Positions 22,716 to 34,230 of a stretch of 64,000 nucleotides of DNA are shown here, piece after piece. Position numbers and translations under genes: made by a program. The DNA comes from Rotaria sordida (lineage: Eukaryota > Rotifera > Eurotatoria > Philodinida > Philodinidae): positions 33,826 to 97,825 of the forward strand of contig CAJNOL010000369.1 in assembly GCA_905250125.1 (NCBI GenBank), in the 5' to 3' direction. The stretch's first letter is position 1. The number at the start of each line of letters is the position of its first letter. The notes beneath the pieces were generated by a model that worked only from the letters and a program-made list of their open reading frames with translations, had not been told where the DNA came from and made no database searches.

Positions 22716-23722
22716 ATCTTATTGAAGTAGTTATAGAAGAAATTAAGATTAATTTATAAATTGAATGTTTACTAGGGACGATGTCTATCATGCTAAACAG
22801 AAGAATTGTTCCGAACTTACGCAGAGATTCCAGTACCGCTTATTAACGATATTTCTTTGTCAAGAAGATGCTGAAGATGGCCAGGTGAGCAAAGGACGAT
22901 TAAAAGGATTGGTCATGACGCTACGTTTTGTTTAATCTTTTTGTCAAAAAGTTTTAGTACATTGTCAATCCGGAATTATTTGCCGGTTGTAGCTCATACA
23001 ACCAACATCCTTCATTCCGTTTGTTATGTCTAGTCTTTTTTGAGAAAATGACTAGCCATAGGATACCGTAATGATGCCTATTCGAAAGGAGTGTTTTAAA
23101 TAAAAAACGGTTCGATTGAATTATGCACACAATATATGATTTACCAGTTGTCTATTTCATTGAACTATAAGATTAAGTGATCAATTTCAACATGTTATTA
23201 AGCATTCGAATAGTGCGATTTAATAGAATTTTAACCAGGATTTTTTAAATTTCACCATAAATAAAAATTTGCATGATGGAACAAAAAAAAATGAATTGTA
23301 TAATGTTAAATGGGGCTAATTTAAAACTTTATTCTTCATCGCTGTCATTTAGGACAATGATTTTATATTGAATAAAATCATACCTGTCAAATCATGTTTG
23401 GAGTTTATTTTAACGGTAAACGTTTCCAACTACTTTTAGGCTAAATTATTTTCAGATTTGCTTTATAGTCTAATAAATTTTAAAAAACATCAAAAGGCAA
23501 TGTTTCTTTGGGAAGTAATCAGAACACTTTTTATTTTCTTGAATATACTTGTGCTTCAATATCACATTTTACTTATATCATAAAAACAAGTTCAAATCTT
23601 TACTCCTCAAAGAAGTGCTTCATGAACCTTATGATATGAAATAAACAAAATTACGAAGTTGTCCATCGAATATGATGAAATATGAGGGGGAAAAATATGA
23701 ATTCATTAAATATGTTAACGGC
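22716..23722. other. 1 kb AT-rich, no gene recognised
   Basis: No open frame, splice-linked exon or repeat with a counterpart elsewhere in the window was noticed. Confidence 0.4.
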
Positions 23723-23768
23723 GGTGTGGGTGTGGGTGTGGGTCTTTTCTTCAATGACACTCACACCC
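23723..23768. repeat. telomere-like hairpin c
   Basis: GGTGTGGGTGTGGGTGTGGG, a TCTTTTCTTCAATGA spacer, then CACTCACACCC. A compact 46-bp version of the hairpin at 7325. Confidence 0.8.
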
Positions 23769-24280
23769 TCTATTATCCCTGTAGTCAAGGCTCTTTTTAT
23801 TATCAAGAGATGGGGAATGTCATAATATCGGGAACACGGGTATCGAAATTTTGAAACATCCATATATTCTTCAAAAGTGAGGATTTTGAGTGAATTTGGT
23901 GTAACGAGATGGATACCAAAAATGGATATTTTGTCCTTCAAAGTTGAGACTGTTGAGTGAATTTGGTGTGAGTAGATGGATGCGAAAGTGAATGCTCAGA
24001 TAATGTGAGGGTCAGTGTCTGATTGGAGCACTGTTCGGTTAACTGTTATCGTCATGCTCAACCCAAGTCTCGGCCGTCGGATAAAGTCATGTCTTGCGGC
24101 GAAGTGCGCAGTAGCAGCCACACTCACCAATTACAGCCATGGTACGTCGTCACAGTAAATATATTTTTACCAGAAAAAATAGCTGGAGAGTGAATCAAGC
24201 CACACTTTGAAAGGAGCTTACGAAATGGAAAACCCACTGGAAAATGTGGATACAGTCTGAAGCGGTACACATAGCTGCAC

Positions 24281-24566
24281 TGACTCCGTCACGGTGGTCC
24301 ACATTGCCATCCTGACCAACATTGGCAGTCACACTGGTAGATGCACTCTCATTCACCTAGCGTCGACCTACACGTTGTCATCCACAGTCTCAGCCACACT
24401 AACATCGATCTCCTCATGTCTAGCCGCATTGACTCATACATTGGCACCCTCACCCAAATCAACATCACTGCCCACAGCTATACCAACATCAGCTGCCTCA
24501 CTTTCACTCTCACCCTCACCGACATCATCATGAACACCCACACAGACGTCAACACCCTTACCCGCA
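24281..24566. repeat. degenerate CA/TC-rich repeat next to telomere-like array
   Basis: An irregular series of ACATTGGCA, CTCACC, CACTCTCACC and CACCCACAC motifs. Its reverse complement resembles decayed GTGTGGGTG units with GATGT interspersed. Several overlapping frames are open only because of this composition. Confidence 0.5.
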
Positions 24567-24665
24567 GGGGTGTGGGTGTGGGGTGTGGGGTGTGGGTGTG
24601 GATGTGGGTGTGGGTGAAGATATCTTCTCCGACACTTACACCAACACCCACCCACACCCACACCC
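24567..24665. repeat. telomere-like array/hairpin d
   Basis: GGGGTGTGGGTGTGGGGTGT and similar units, a spacer GAAGATATCTTCTCC, then CCAACACCCACCCACACCC. It ends 12 bp beyond the stop codon of the ADP-ribosyltransferase pseudogene, on that gene's 3' side. Confidence 0.85.
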
Positions 24666-24676
24666 TTGTTTTGATA

Positions 24677-25531
24677 TTATTCCCATTGATTGGTTCCTTT
24701 ATCTATAAAATATCCACTACGATAATGATAACGATAAGGTGCATCCCAATAGCCATTCATATTTTGAGCAATTAAAAAGATTTCATTTGGTTTTTCAGCA
24801 CGAGACCAATAAATATCGGTACTATCTTTATAAAAATAAACGAACATATTTCTTGTTGAATCAAAAATTTTAACACAAGCTGGAATACATTTTTTCGAGC
24901 TTAATTTAACTTGTACTGTATCAATACATCTTAATTGATTTATTTTTGCATCATTTATAATATTTTGAACAATATAACCACTATATGGATAGAATAAAAC
25001 TTCTTGTTCTTCTTAATAGATAGAATATTTTGAAATATCACTACGATATGTCCAATCATGCTTTGATGCATCGATTTCAAATATATAATCATCAAAATGA
25101 TATGCTACATCTCTATTTCTTGATGTACATGTAAATGTTGGCCATAAAAATTGAAAAACCTACTTTATATTCTTGTTTTACATGTCCAAGATCAATAGAT
25201 AATCCACGATAAATTTAAGAAATTCGTTTTCATTATTATTTTTAATTGCCATTCTTAAACTATTGATAAATCGTACATTTTCTTTCAATACTTTCAAATC
25301 ATCATTAAGAAGAGCTTTATTAATTATATTGTAATATTGTTCATCTTCTTCACTCCATTTAGAAAAAACTTCATTTTCTGGATCACATATGCTATTTATT
25401 GTGATTATTTCACGATAACATGGACGACGGAATGTTGGTAAAAGAGAGCGTGATGTTGTACAAGAAAATTTTTCGACATTACGTCTTGATGTTGTCATAC
25501 TGGAATACTTTGAATTGATTGTATTATGCAA
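24677..25531 (-). pseudogene. ADP-ribosyltransferase (ART-type) pseudogene
   Basis: Mono-ADP-ribosyltransferases of this group transfer ADP-ribose from NAD+ to protein side chains. All three R-S-E landmarks are visible in order: YRG near 25208-25216; a CTS in place of the usual STS (WPTFTCTSRNRD, about 25115-25150); and EEQEVLFYPYSG (about 24985-25012), whose E-x-E is the catalytic pair. They are not in one frame. A frameshift lies just before YRG (about 25212), another in an A/T run at about 25146-25150, and a TAA (25013-25015) directly precedes EEQE. The N-terminal 117 codons (25531-25178) are open and include a helical KWSEEDEQYYNIINKALL block. The tail reads to a stop at 24677. No intron removes the breaks. 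The gene is inactive as read. Confidence 0.8.
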
Positions 25532-26390
25532 AAGATGATATCAATATGTATTCGTTAAAGACAACCTTTTGATTTCAGACTTTCTAGTATAAAATTCAAA
25601 AATATTGAAAAAGTAACTATTCAAACATGAAAAATCAACTCTCTTGATATATAGAACTATGAGTGTAAGCCGATGTATTGATTGGCGATGGTATCGACAA
25701 TTTTTGATAACTCTGAAAATTTTCTTCCCTTCGAGAGATTTTGACATGGAATCGGTATTTGTGAAGACACGCCAACTCACTATAAACTATGTTCGACTCG
25801 AAGAGATTATCAGTTGGAAAAAATTTAACTTCTTCATTCATGTTTTTTAAAAATTCTTTGATAAAATTATAAGATGTCCTTTTGATGGATCTACTTCAGG
25901 CTACTCCAAGGCACTCTAATTCAAACTTGGAGTGGAATGGAGCGGCTGAGAGTGAGTCCATTGAAGTAATATTTGATTCTTTTATCAAAGAGTTTTTAAA
26001 GAAAATAGGTTGATATGGTGTCTCACGATTAGAGAAATAAAATCTCTAACGATTAAGCGATCTCTTCGAATTAAACGATGTTTAGAACGAAATGAACTGC
26101 AGCGCATGCTAATAATATCTAAATGGAATTGACAGAAAAACTTGTCGTTGCGGCTTCTTGCGGAGCTAATGTGTGGAACTCACAAACTCTGATTTTTATA
26201 AATTTATGATATATTGTCAGATTTTTTAAAATAATTTATTTTTAAAAATATCAAATACATGAATAAATCAAAATTCTAACAATGTTTTTAGTCGATGCGC
26301 GCTCTCTAAAGTTTTATCATTTCAAAATATTCATACTTCTAATTGCTTATCTAACAATTTGATTTATTTAAAATCGTTATACTATAAAAC
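25532..26390. other. no recognised gene
   Basis: Short frames on both strands (25541-25850) overlap each other and match no family. At 25888-25960 there is a less AT-rich patch without a counterpart. Confidence 0.4.
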
Positions 26391-26392
26391 CT

Positions 26393-29378
26393 TTGTTCCC
26401 TCTACTGAAAGGAGGCTAATGCGCTGAGCAGCTACAACGACCAAATGTTCGTTCGTGTGTTCGTCGTAGAGAACGAAAAGAATGTTCTTTTGACCCATCA
26501 CATTATATTTTCTTGTAAATCTAGCAACTATCATAAATGATATTGGGGGTTGTCTCGCAACCAATCAGATTTCGAGTATCGGAGATCAAGCCAATGAAAC
26601 GTTTTCTGGCTCCGGTCTTAAACCAATCAGATTTCGAGCACTGAAAATCAAGCCAGAGAGATGTTTTCTGGGCTCGTCTTTCAACCAATGAGATTTTGGG
26701 GGTCGAAAATCAAGCCAATGAGACGTTTTCTGGGTCCGACCTTCAACCAATCAGATTTCGAGTATTGAAAATCAAGTCAATGAGATGTTTCCTGAGCTTG
26801 TCTCTCAACCAATGAGACTTTGAGGGTCGAAAATCAAGCCAATGAGATGTTTTCTGTGTCCGACCTTCAACCAGTCAGATTTCGAGTATTAAAAATCAAG
26901 CCAATGAAATGCTGTCTCAGTCCGGCCTTCAACCAATCAGATTTCAAGTATTGAAAATCAAGCCAATGAGATGTTTTCTGACGTCGTCTCTCAATCAATG
27001 AGATTTTGAAGGTTGGAATTCGAGCCAATGAGGTATTTTCTGGGTCCGACCTTCAACCAATCAGATTTCGAGTGTTGAAAATCAAGCCAATGAGATGTTT
27101 TCTGACGCCGTCTCTCAACCAATGAGATTTTGAGGGTCGAAAATCAAGCCAATGAGATGTTTTCTGGGTCCGACCTTCAATCAATCAGATTTCGAGTATT
27201 AAAAATTAAGCCAATGAGATGTTGTCTGTGCTGGTCTCTCAACCAGTGAGATTTTGAGGATGAAAAATCGAGCCAATGAGATGTTTTCTGCATTCGGCTC
27301 GCGGCCGAAGAGACTGCGACAGTTGAAAATGAAGCGGATAAGATGTTTTCTGGGTCTGGCCCTCAACCAACGTGACTGCGACGGTTGAAAACTAAGCTAG
27401 TCATATGTTTCTATGGTTTAGCTGTTAAGCGATATGTATGTTAGGGATGGGAATTCAGGGAATCGGATTTTTCTGCAGTGTGAGTCTCAGGCAGTTTTTT
27501 TTAGGGTCTGGGATCACAGCAAATGTGATGTTTTGTCAACTTAGATTGGAGCCAATAAAATACTGAGGCAGCGGCTTTAGGTATTCAGCCGTTCTTTAAG
27601 TGTAGATGCGAGTCAATAAGTTATCTAGAGTTAAGAATTCAGTCGATGGGATGTTTCTTTGGCTTACAGCTCAGCCAAGAAGTTTTTAGGGGTTGCGAAT
27701 TTTTTTTTGGATATTTCCTCGGTCTAGTGTTAGCGAATTTTTTCGAAAATATTTAACAACGGATAAACATATTTTCTGACGTTGAAAATGTTAGGCTGAG
27801 CATTCTGTCTGTGTAAATATTAGTCGAAAATACACAGGGTTTTGTCTTTGATGGACATCTCAAAGCCAGTCTCTGAAATACTCAAACCATCTGAAAAAGC
27901 ATCTGATAGCATGGACGATCTTAATTTTAGCATGGCATTTGTTATGCTACAACTCTTTTCTTATACGAGTTTTCTTTCACTCTGCGAAAGAAACATCAGT
28001 GCAGCAATACTCATCAGAAAAATGGACAAATCACTAGTGGTGTTAGCCTTGCACTCCTGATTTCAAGAATCCTAGAAATTGATGTCCGATATCAAAGTTG
28101 AATTATTGACAATTTGATAGAGCATATTCGGATGCTTACACTTAGGTTGTTTTTGCGCAATAGAAACATTGAGAGCTGAGTTAGGAAAGCATGGAATTTC
28201 TTTTAGTTCAGAAAACGCTATAGCCTTCGAACTACAGAATGAATTGTTATACCGTTTCCTTATAATACGTTTGATGAGTCTGGAAATCACGCGCAATCGA
28301 TTTTCCAGAATGTTCTTTCAGATAGGCTATGTCTCTATTTCAAAAACTTGGAATCGATTTTTTGGTTCGTCCACAACCCACGATTTGAAACCGAGATAAC
28401 CGTGGTGGACTTAATTTTGAAACCTTCAGGCTATCGGACACTATTCAATGTATAATTATATAATACCTGTGAAGTCGTGTAGGTTGTTTGTGAGTGACAT
28501 AACTATTTATTACATCCTGAATCAATTTGACCTCAACACAAATTTGCTAAGGAAGAATAAGGAAGGTACGGAGAATCATATGTGATAAGTTAGAGCAGCA
28601 ATATAGTGTGTGATATGCTCCAGTATCACTCATTTAAATATTTAAAGCAGTGTTATCTTCAATATTGTAAACACTAAAACAAATACATGAACTTTGAAAT
28701 GATTATACTGTATTAACATCTTCTCTACGATTTGATTTGAGTTATATCGAGATCTGATTCAACTCAACACCTAATGGTGATGAAAAAAATGATAGTAGAA
28801 GGGACATTAGTGTGAGATGGTGATACACTTTATTTCCTCCCTTCACATCATTTAGTTGTCTTGTGACGATTGATAATAGAAGTGATGTTATTGTTGATGA
28901 TATTATACTTTATTCTATTTCTTCAGTGACTACTATTATATAATTGATTTGAAGAAGCATTAACGAAATGACCGGTGAACATTAGATAAAATATCCAAGT
29001 CAATGATTTCGGAGAGCGGATATTGCAGAAACTGGTGGGAAAATGCAGAAAAATCGCGGAAACTGGAAGCAATATTTCAATCGAAAATTTTTGAATTTTT
29101 CTACGATAATTTTCACTTAGATCCTGCTGAACAGCATTGGAAGTTAGTCCGAATTCACCCGAAAAAAGCCCAAACTTTCTGATGGAAATACTGCTTTCTT
29201 GTTCCAGCTATATCCCGTGTTTTCTTGCCGGCATTCACTCATGCCTCTTGAGTCAGACAGACGGATGAAAGTTGAAACTTCATGACTGGTACTATTCTTT
29301 TTTCCTCTATCATGCCATTCTCCTTTCAGTAGAGGGCTTAGCGACGATTGCGTCGCGTTACTTGTTGTATTATCAGAT
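26393..29378. mobile_element. composite repeat element with internal CCAAT minisatellite, copy 2 (candidate)
   Basis: It begins with TTCCCTCTACTGAAAGGAGG (26396 on) and ends with the reverse complement of that module, CTCCTTTCAGTAGAGGGC (about 29328-29345), followed by TTAGCGACG. A 62-bp CCAAT array lies inside. Modules of the same kind flank the 133-bp CCAAT array in the TRPM intron, so both loci seem to be one family. The segment 27450-29300 has no recognisable protein; frames at 27842-28060 and 28072-28399 are unassigned. Confidence 0.5.
26561..27400 (+). repeat. 62-bp tandem repeat with two CCAAT boxes per unit (about 13 units)
   Basis: Units such as CCAATCAGATTTCGAGTATT + GAAAATCAAGCCAATGAG + ATGTTTTCTGGGTCCGACC repeat with a period of about 62 bp (26561, 26623, 26685 and on). 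Each unit has CCAATCAG and GCCAATGA about 31 bp apart. Units decay after about 27300. Confidence 0.9.
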
Positions 29379-29821
29379 ACATCTTCAATCTATAGTGTCT
29401 TTTCCTCTATTGATAATATATCTACGATACATCCCATAAAAACCCGTAAATATAGTTTTACTGCTTGTGTCGTCGATTCCACTATCATATTAGCCTGCTA
29501 TATACATTGATTTTATTGCTCCGTAAGCTATCCCACACATTATCGTTTCTCTCAACGATTTTTGACATATACTGCTGAGTTTTGCCTAAAGTTGAAATTC
29601 AATTAGTTCAGACTTTTCTAAATTCATTCAATTCTGACTCTTTTAGATCAAAAAAACTCCCATCCTATAGATTCGCCGTGTTCTGTTGCTATGGAACAAT
29701 AATTAAAGGACAAATTATTAAAGATTATATGTTTTATGAACGAGAATAATCATCAAATGAAATAATCATATTCATTTTAAAATAAAATAAAAACAAGAGT
29801 GCGTCTAATTCCAGTAAGTAT

Positions 29822-30023
29822 AAGGAGTCATGACTGGTTTTGACCTTGCTTAAGGATCTCATCAGATGGCATATTCTTAATGTAGGTATACATTTTAACA
29901 TTGTATCTCCTCTATTTTATAGGGGTTGATTTGCAGTTTCATCGTCAATTATGATGATGAATTCAAATAATGTCGTCTGATGAGATCTTTAAGCAAGATC
30001 GAAATCGATCATGACTGCTTATT
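29822..30023. mobile_element. inverted-repeat MITE, family A copy 1
   Basis: The left arm AGTCATGACTGG...CTTGCTTAAGGATCTCATC is mirrored by the right arm GATGAGATCTTTAAGCAAG...ATCATGACTGCTTATTC. The same family is at 32905-33057, with a single arm at 45482-45545. It abuts the 3' end of the U-box gene. Confidence 0.85.
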
Positions 30024-30042
30024 CAAATGAATTCTCAAACAG

Positions 30043-31699
30043 TCAAAACAACCATTTGATAATCAAAATTAGAATAAATCTTGAAAGGTTGAATTGGACA
30101 AAGCGACAATCCATAGTTGATGCTGCATTAATATAAATAGTAACCAATCGATCATTATCATGCCGATTATATAGCCAAAAGCTTACAACATAGGAACGTC
30201 CGTTAATCGTATTGATCACTCGAGAAATATTTACACTAGATAACTGTGTCGAAACACTACAGGAGTAGTTTCCACGATTTACAATTGATCCATTCAAAAC
30301 ACTGGCTACCAATGCTGAACCACAAACACAACATTCATTTAATGTGCCATCTTCAAAACTACCGTTTTCAATGACTGTTCTGTTGATCAATATATCAATT
30401 GCCGACAAATCATCTAAATACCATTCTGAACCACTTTGAAATTCAAAAACTAATGAATTCTTGCTCGACTTTCCCTTGTACGTATATGAATAGAATCTAT
30501 ATCGATTCGCTGGAGTGGATATTTTGCCTAGTTTAATGTAATTATTATTATTCTTTTGGCCTTTGATCGAGCATGAATTCAATCCTGAAATAGAGACATT
30601 AAAGAGGAAATGTCAATTGATTGTATACAATGTGGGATAAATGAATAGTCCACACATATTGTAAGTTCTCACTTTGGAATCAAACTATTTAATCGGTTTT
30701 TTTTGCTTATCATGTTTACATTTTGTAGTATTCGTTTGAGAAAAAATTGAAAACCGACATATACTGCTTGGCTTCTGTACTTTACGACTAAAACGACTAT
30801 ATTGTAATGTGCTATTATTTTTCAATTTATGATAGAAGTATGAATGAAAGCTACCTAAAAAGTTACGCCAGAGTATTAGACTTAAATGTCGAGACATAGT
30901 CATCGGTAATTTGTTTAATATTCTATGGTACAATCGAGTAAGACAAAGATTATACCGATGATATATATAAAATATAATTTAGTTTTGATTACATACCCAT
31001 AACTCCTGTTATGCCATTACAATAGGTGGAATTTTTCACTTTCATGGAATATACTATTAATGGGATGAATATGACGAGGAAGACAAAGATCACCCAAAAC
31101 GAACACTTGCAGATGAATGATGAATCTTTTCTGCAACAACGATAGCAATTTTTACAGCATTCTAAACGGGAATCACACAGGCCAGAACATTTGTCTTTTA
31201 TACTTCTTTCATGTCAAAAGTTGCGTCTTGGTATAGGATTATAAGATTGTATTGGTAGAAATCGATGATTTGGTACAATAGGTGTCGGTAATGGAATATT
31301 TTGTTCTATTGTAGAAATTCTTGATAGTTCATGATTAATATCTGAAGTAGAATTATTTTTTCGTCTTAGTCGTCTCCGTCTTCTTCGTTCCTGCGAGCTG
31401 AGTAGTAGTAGTGGCTTTCTTAAATTGAATGGTTTACCTGCATAATGACGAGTTATAGCTTCACATATTGCTTCATCTTTACGTATATCCGCGAGACGAA
31501 AAGGTTCTCTTATTAATAGACTTGTTCCTTTTTCTCTAATCCATCGTATGATTTCAGTACGTTCATAAATATGTCCATTACCAGCAATTACAGGATCATG
31601 AAAGCGTTCAAATGTAATTGAACAGACTAATTCATCTGCTGATACATCCTCTATTCGTTTGAGAACAGTTTTAATCGTGTCAATATCAGTGTTTGTCAT
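30043..31699 (-). pseudogene. U-box / transmembrane / extracellular-domain gene with in-frame TGA
   Basis: The 5' part (31699-31217) encodes a U-box: CSITFERFHDPVIAGNGHIY, ERTEIIRWIREKGTS, DEAICEAITRHY. U-boxes bind E2 enzymes and act as ubiquitin ligases. A TGA (31214-31216) follows after 161 codons. The same frame stays open beyond it for 72 codons: a Cys-rich stretch (CSGLCDSRLECCKNC), then a membrane segment WVIFVFLVIFIPLIVY. A 412-bp GT-AG intron follows (30585-30996, phase 1), and the next exon (30584-30043) encodes an extracellular-type domain with NGSFEDGTLNECCVCGSAL and several N-x-S/T sites. The continuous frame and matched phase suggest one ancestral protein broken by the TGA. Alternatives are a real U-box-only protein, or readthrough. 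The 3' end stops just before a MITE and may be truncated by it. Confidence 0.6.
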
Positions 31700-32904
31700 T
31701 CGTTCACTATTATAGAGCGTGTGACGTAATGATGACTTTGTTTCACTTTGCTACCAAGATGGATGTATTGTTTTTTTTGGACGTTTAGAAAAATGCCTAA
31801 ACTATTGTATGATCTATATAAATCTGATTTCTAATGGTAATGTTTATTCAACGAGAGAACAGCAAAGCAACGTGCTACGCATGGTTTTTTTCCTTTCTGT
31901 CGTCATGACTGGTGTTTTGAGTCCATTTAAATTTATAGTCAATGACAAAAAAATATTCTTTCAAACATACGTGTGACTCATAAATTCAACGGGGCTACCC
32001 CGTGCAAAATGCAAATTGTATGCAAGTTTCGTTTTCTTCCTGCTTTCTTGTTTCATACGTATGTATTAGCATACAAAATTGTCGTACATGACTTTGGTAA
32101 AGTTATTACAATAATTCGAATGAATAGATCATAGTGAATTTTTATAACTTTATATAATAGGATATATATGTAGAACAGTGTTGTCGTAATCTTTTATGCA
32201 TGTAAAAAAAATGCTTTGTCATTATGAATATAAGGTAGAGTGGTATTGAAATGATAATTGTTACATCGGGTGAGTTTATGAATGTACAATTTATTAGATT
32301 TAAGATCTTTATTTTTACCAATCTTAAGTGAAAAATTTGTTCAAACGCGTTGAAATACCTAAAAAAAAAACAATTATTGTTGGATGTAATAAAAGTTTTT
32401 TCTACTACTATTTCTGCTTTTAAATACGTTTCTCTTTTTGAACGTAAAAATACGCGTAAATCTAGAACATTGTTACGTGTTTTAATGCGTTTTTTGAGAA
32501 ACCTTATCTGGCTGAATATTCACTGTGTCCATTTTATTCACTTTCTTTTGTGCTTGTATGAAGACATAAGTCAAGAAAAAAAAAACAGAGATCTTTGTCC
32601 TAGTTTTTTTTATATCGAAGCAAAAGACACGAGATAATTTATCTTAAGTTTTATGCTGATTAAACGTTTCAAAATGATTTCTTTGATATTATTGTGATCA
32701 TTTTCTAATGAAATCTCACTCAAATAGAAATAAAATTATACGTAAACGGATGATTTACTTTATCATTGTGAGTATTAAATTAATTTTTTGTTTACAATCA
32801 TAATGAATAATGCAAAAAATCTAACGACATATTCGGCCTACATGAATAAATCAAAATTGCACTATCATCGTCTCATGATGCATGGAGTATTAATGGCAAA
32901 TTAA
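31700..32904. other. intergenic, no gene recognised
   Basis: A lone GTCATGACTGGTGTTTTGAG at 31905 resembles the end of MITE family A. The 95-codon frame at 32350-32637 (+) is Lys/Phe/Leu-rich without recognisable motifs. Confidence 0.4.
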
Positions 32905-33057
32905 GAATAAGCAGCCATGACCAGCTCCGTCCTTGATTAAGGGACTCATCAGATGGCATTATTCAAATTCATCATCATCATAAGATGACGATGAATTGAA
33001 TAATGTTATCTGATGAGACCCTTAAGCAAGGTTGAAACTGGTCACAGCTGCTTATTC
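32905..33057. mobile_element. inverted-repeat MITE, family A copy 2
   Basis: GAATAAGCAGCCATGACC...GGACTCATCAGATGGC faces ATCTGATGAGACCC...GTCACAGCTGCTTATTC. It is shorter than copy 1. The inner sequence TTCAATTCATCGTCATC/GATGATGATGAATTTG is also palindromic. No clear target duplication. Confidence 0.85.
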
Positions 33058-34100
33058 TTTATGTAAAACAAGAAGAGTGAACGGTTTTTTTATCCATAAC
33101 GAAATCTATGATCAATTTATAAATAAATAATAAAAAAAATCGAGAACGATTTTTATAAATGCAACACTTTCTATCTTCGATTACTTTTAATTTGCAGTTC
33201 AATATTACTATTAGAATGTAACGGCTGGAATAAACATAATTACATAGAAATGTTGATTTAATTGTTTAATATGCTAACAAAACTATTTCCAATTGTTCTT
33301 CCTTTTTCTTTTAATTTGGGTGTGGATGTGGGTATGAATGAAAAGAAGATTAACATCCACACCCAAAGCAGACACATGAGACTTCAATAGAAATCTTTGT
33401 CTATCATTATATGCTTCCTCTAATATTGTATCATTTCTTACTAGAGAAATTTTGAGCCATCAAATTTGTTTTTGATTGTTACTAACTCATAACTTATTGC
33501 TATTTGGAATTTTAATGGCAATGATCCATTATATAGATCTCGTCGTCATCAACTTTGCTGATGCAACCGTTAGGGTACTTCTAAATAATATCACTCGAAA
33601 CTTTAACTAAGAAAGCAGGATGGTTGTGAATATGCTCGCCAATCTACATCCACCCTACAAAAAATTAGTATGTTACCGAACCTCTGTACCCAACTGAAGA
33701 ATTTTTTTAGGTTAAGTAAGATCTTGCTGAAAAGGGCTCTTAACTTGGATACAGGTTGGATGGAATATCAATTTTATTATTAAAGAAAAATCTGTATGAG
33801 CGGCACTCAATTTTTTTGTATTATAATCATAATGTAAATATATTTTTCAATTGTTTCGATTGATCGAAAATATGTGCAAAAGCGAGTGACTGCAACAGAG
33901 AGAGATTATGATAAGAAAAAGAGAAAAAAAAACATACAGCGTAGAACAATGGAAGAAAAGTTATAGATGATTCATATTTTTTTCTTATGGTTAAGGCAAT
34001 AGAGATGTTCTTGTTGTCTCCTCTCCTTTCTTTCTGTTCTTCTTGCTTGTGTTGTTCGCCGGTTGGTAGAAGGTTTTTTTTGTTTTGTCATGCAGACTCT
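33058..34100. other. intergenic with one telomere-like hairpin
   Basis: Apart from the hairpin at 33317-33365, nothing is recognised upstream of the reductase promoter. Confidence 0.4.
33317..33365. repeat. telomere-like hairpin e
   Basis: GGGTGTGGATGTGGGTATGA, a GAAAAGAAGATTA spacer, then ACATCCACACCC. A degenerate version of the GTGTGGG hairpin. Confidence 0.75.
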
Positions 34101-34106
34101 AGTCAG

Positions 34107-34113
34107 TATAAAT
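34107..34113 (+). promoter_or_regulatory. TATA box of the aldo-keto reductase gene
   Basis: TATAAAT lies 124 bp before the start codon, preceded by AGACTCTAGTCAG. A plausible core promoter, by motif only. Confidence 0.45.
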
Positions 34114-34230
34114 GCGAGTATACGGGAGTATAGCGTATTTTATCTGATAAACAAGTAAATATCACAGTAAAAATATTCTTTTAGATTTTTGCTTTGACTT
34201 TTCACGCATATTTCGTGTAAAGCAAAAACT

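Noticed and set aside
22516-22791. Thr-His repeat protein on the minus strand
   Set aside because: Direct translation of the telomere-like array.
24281-24775. Overlapping open frames up to 144 codons on both strands
   Set aside because: They lie in CA/TC- and GTGTGGG-rich repeat sequence, where stops are scarce by composition; no domain or splice signals.
26561-27400. Possible CRISPR-like array
   Set aside because: Units are contiguous 62-bp minisatellite copies that vary throughout, without constant repeats and unique spacers; the context is eukaryotic.
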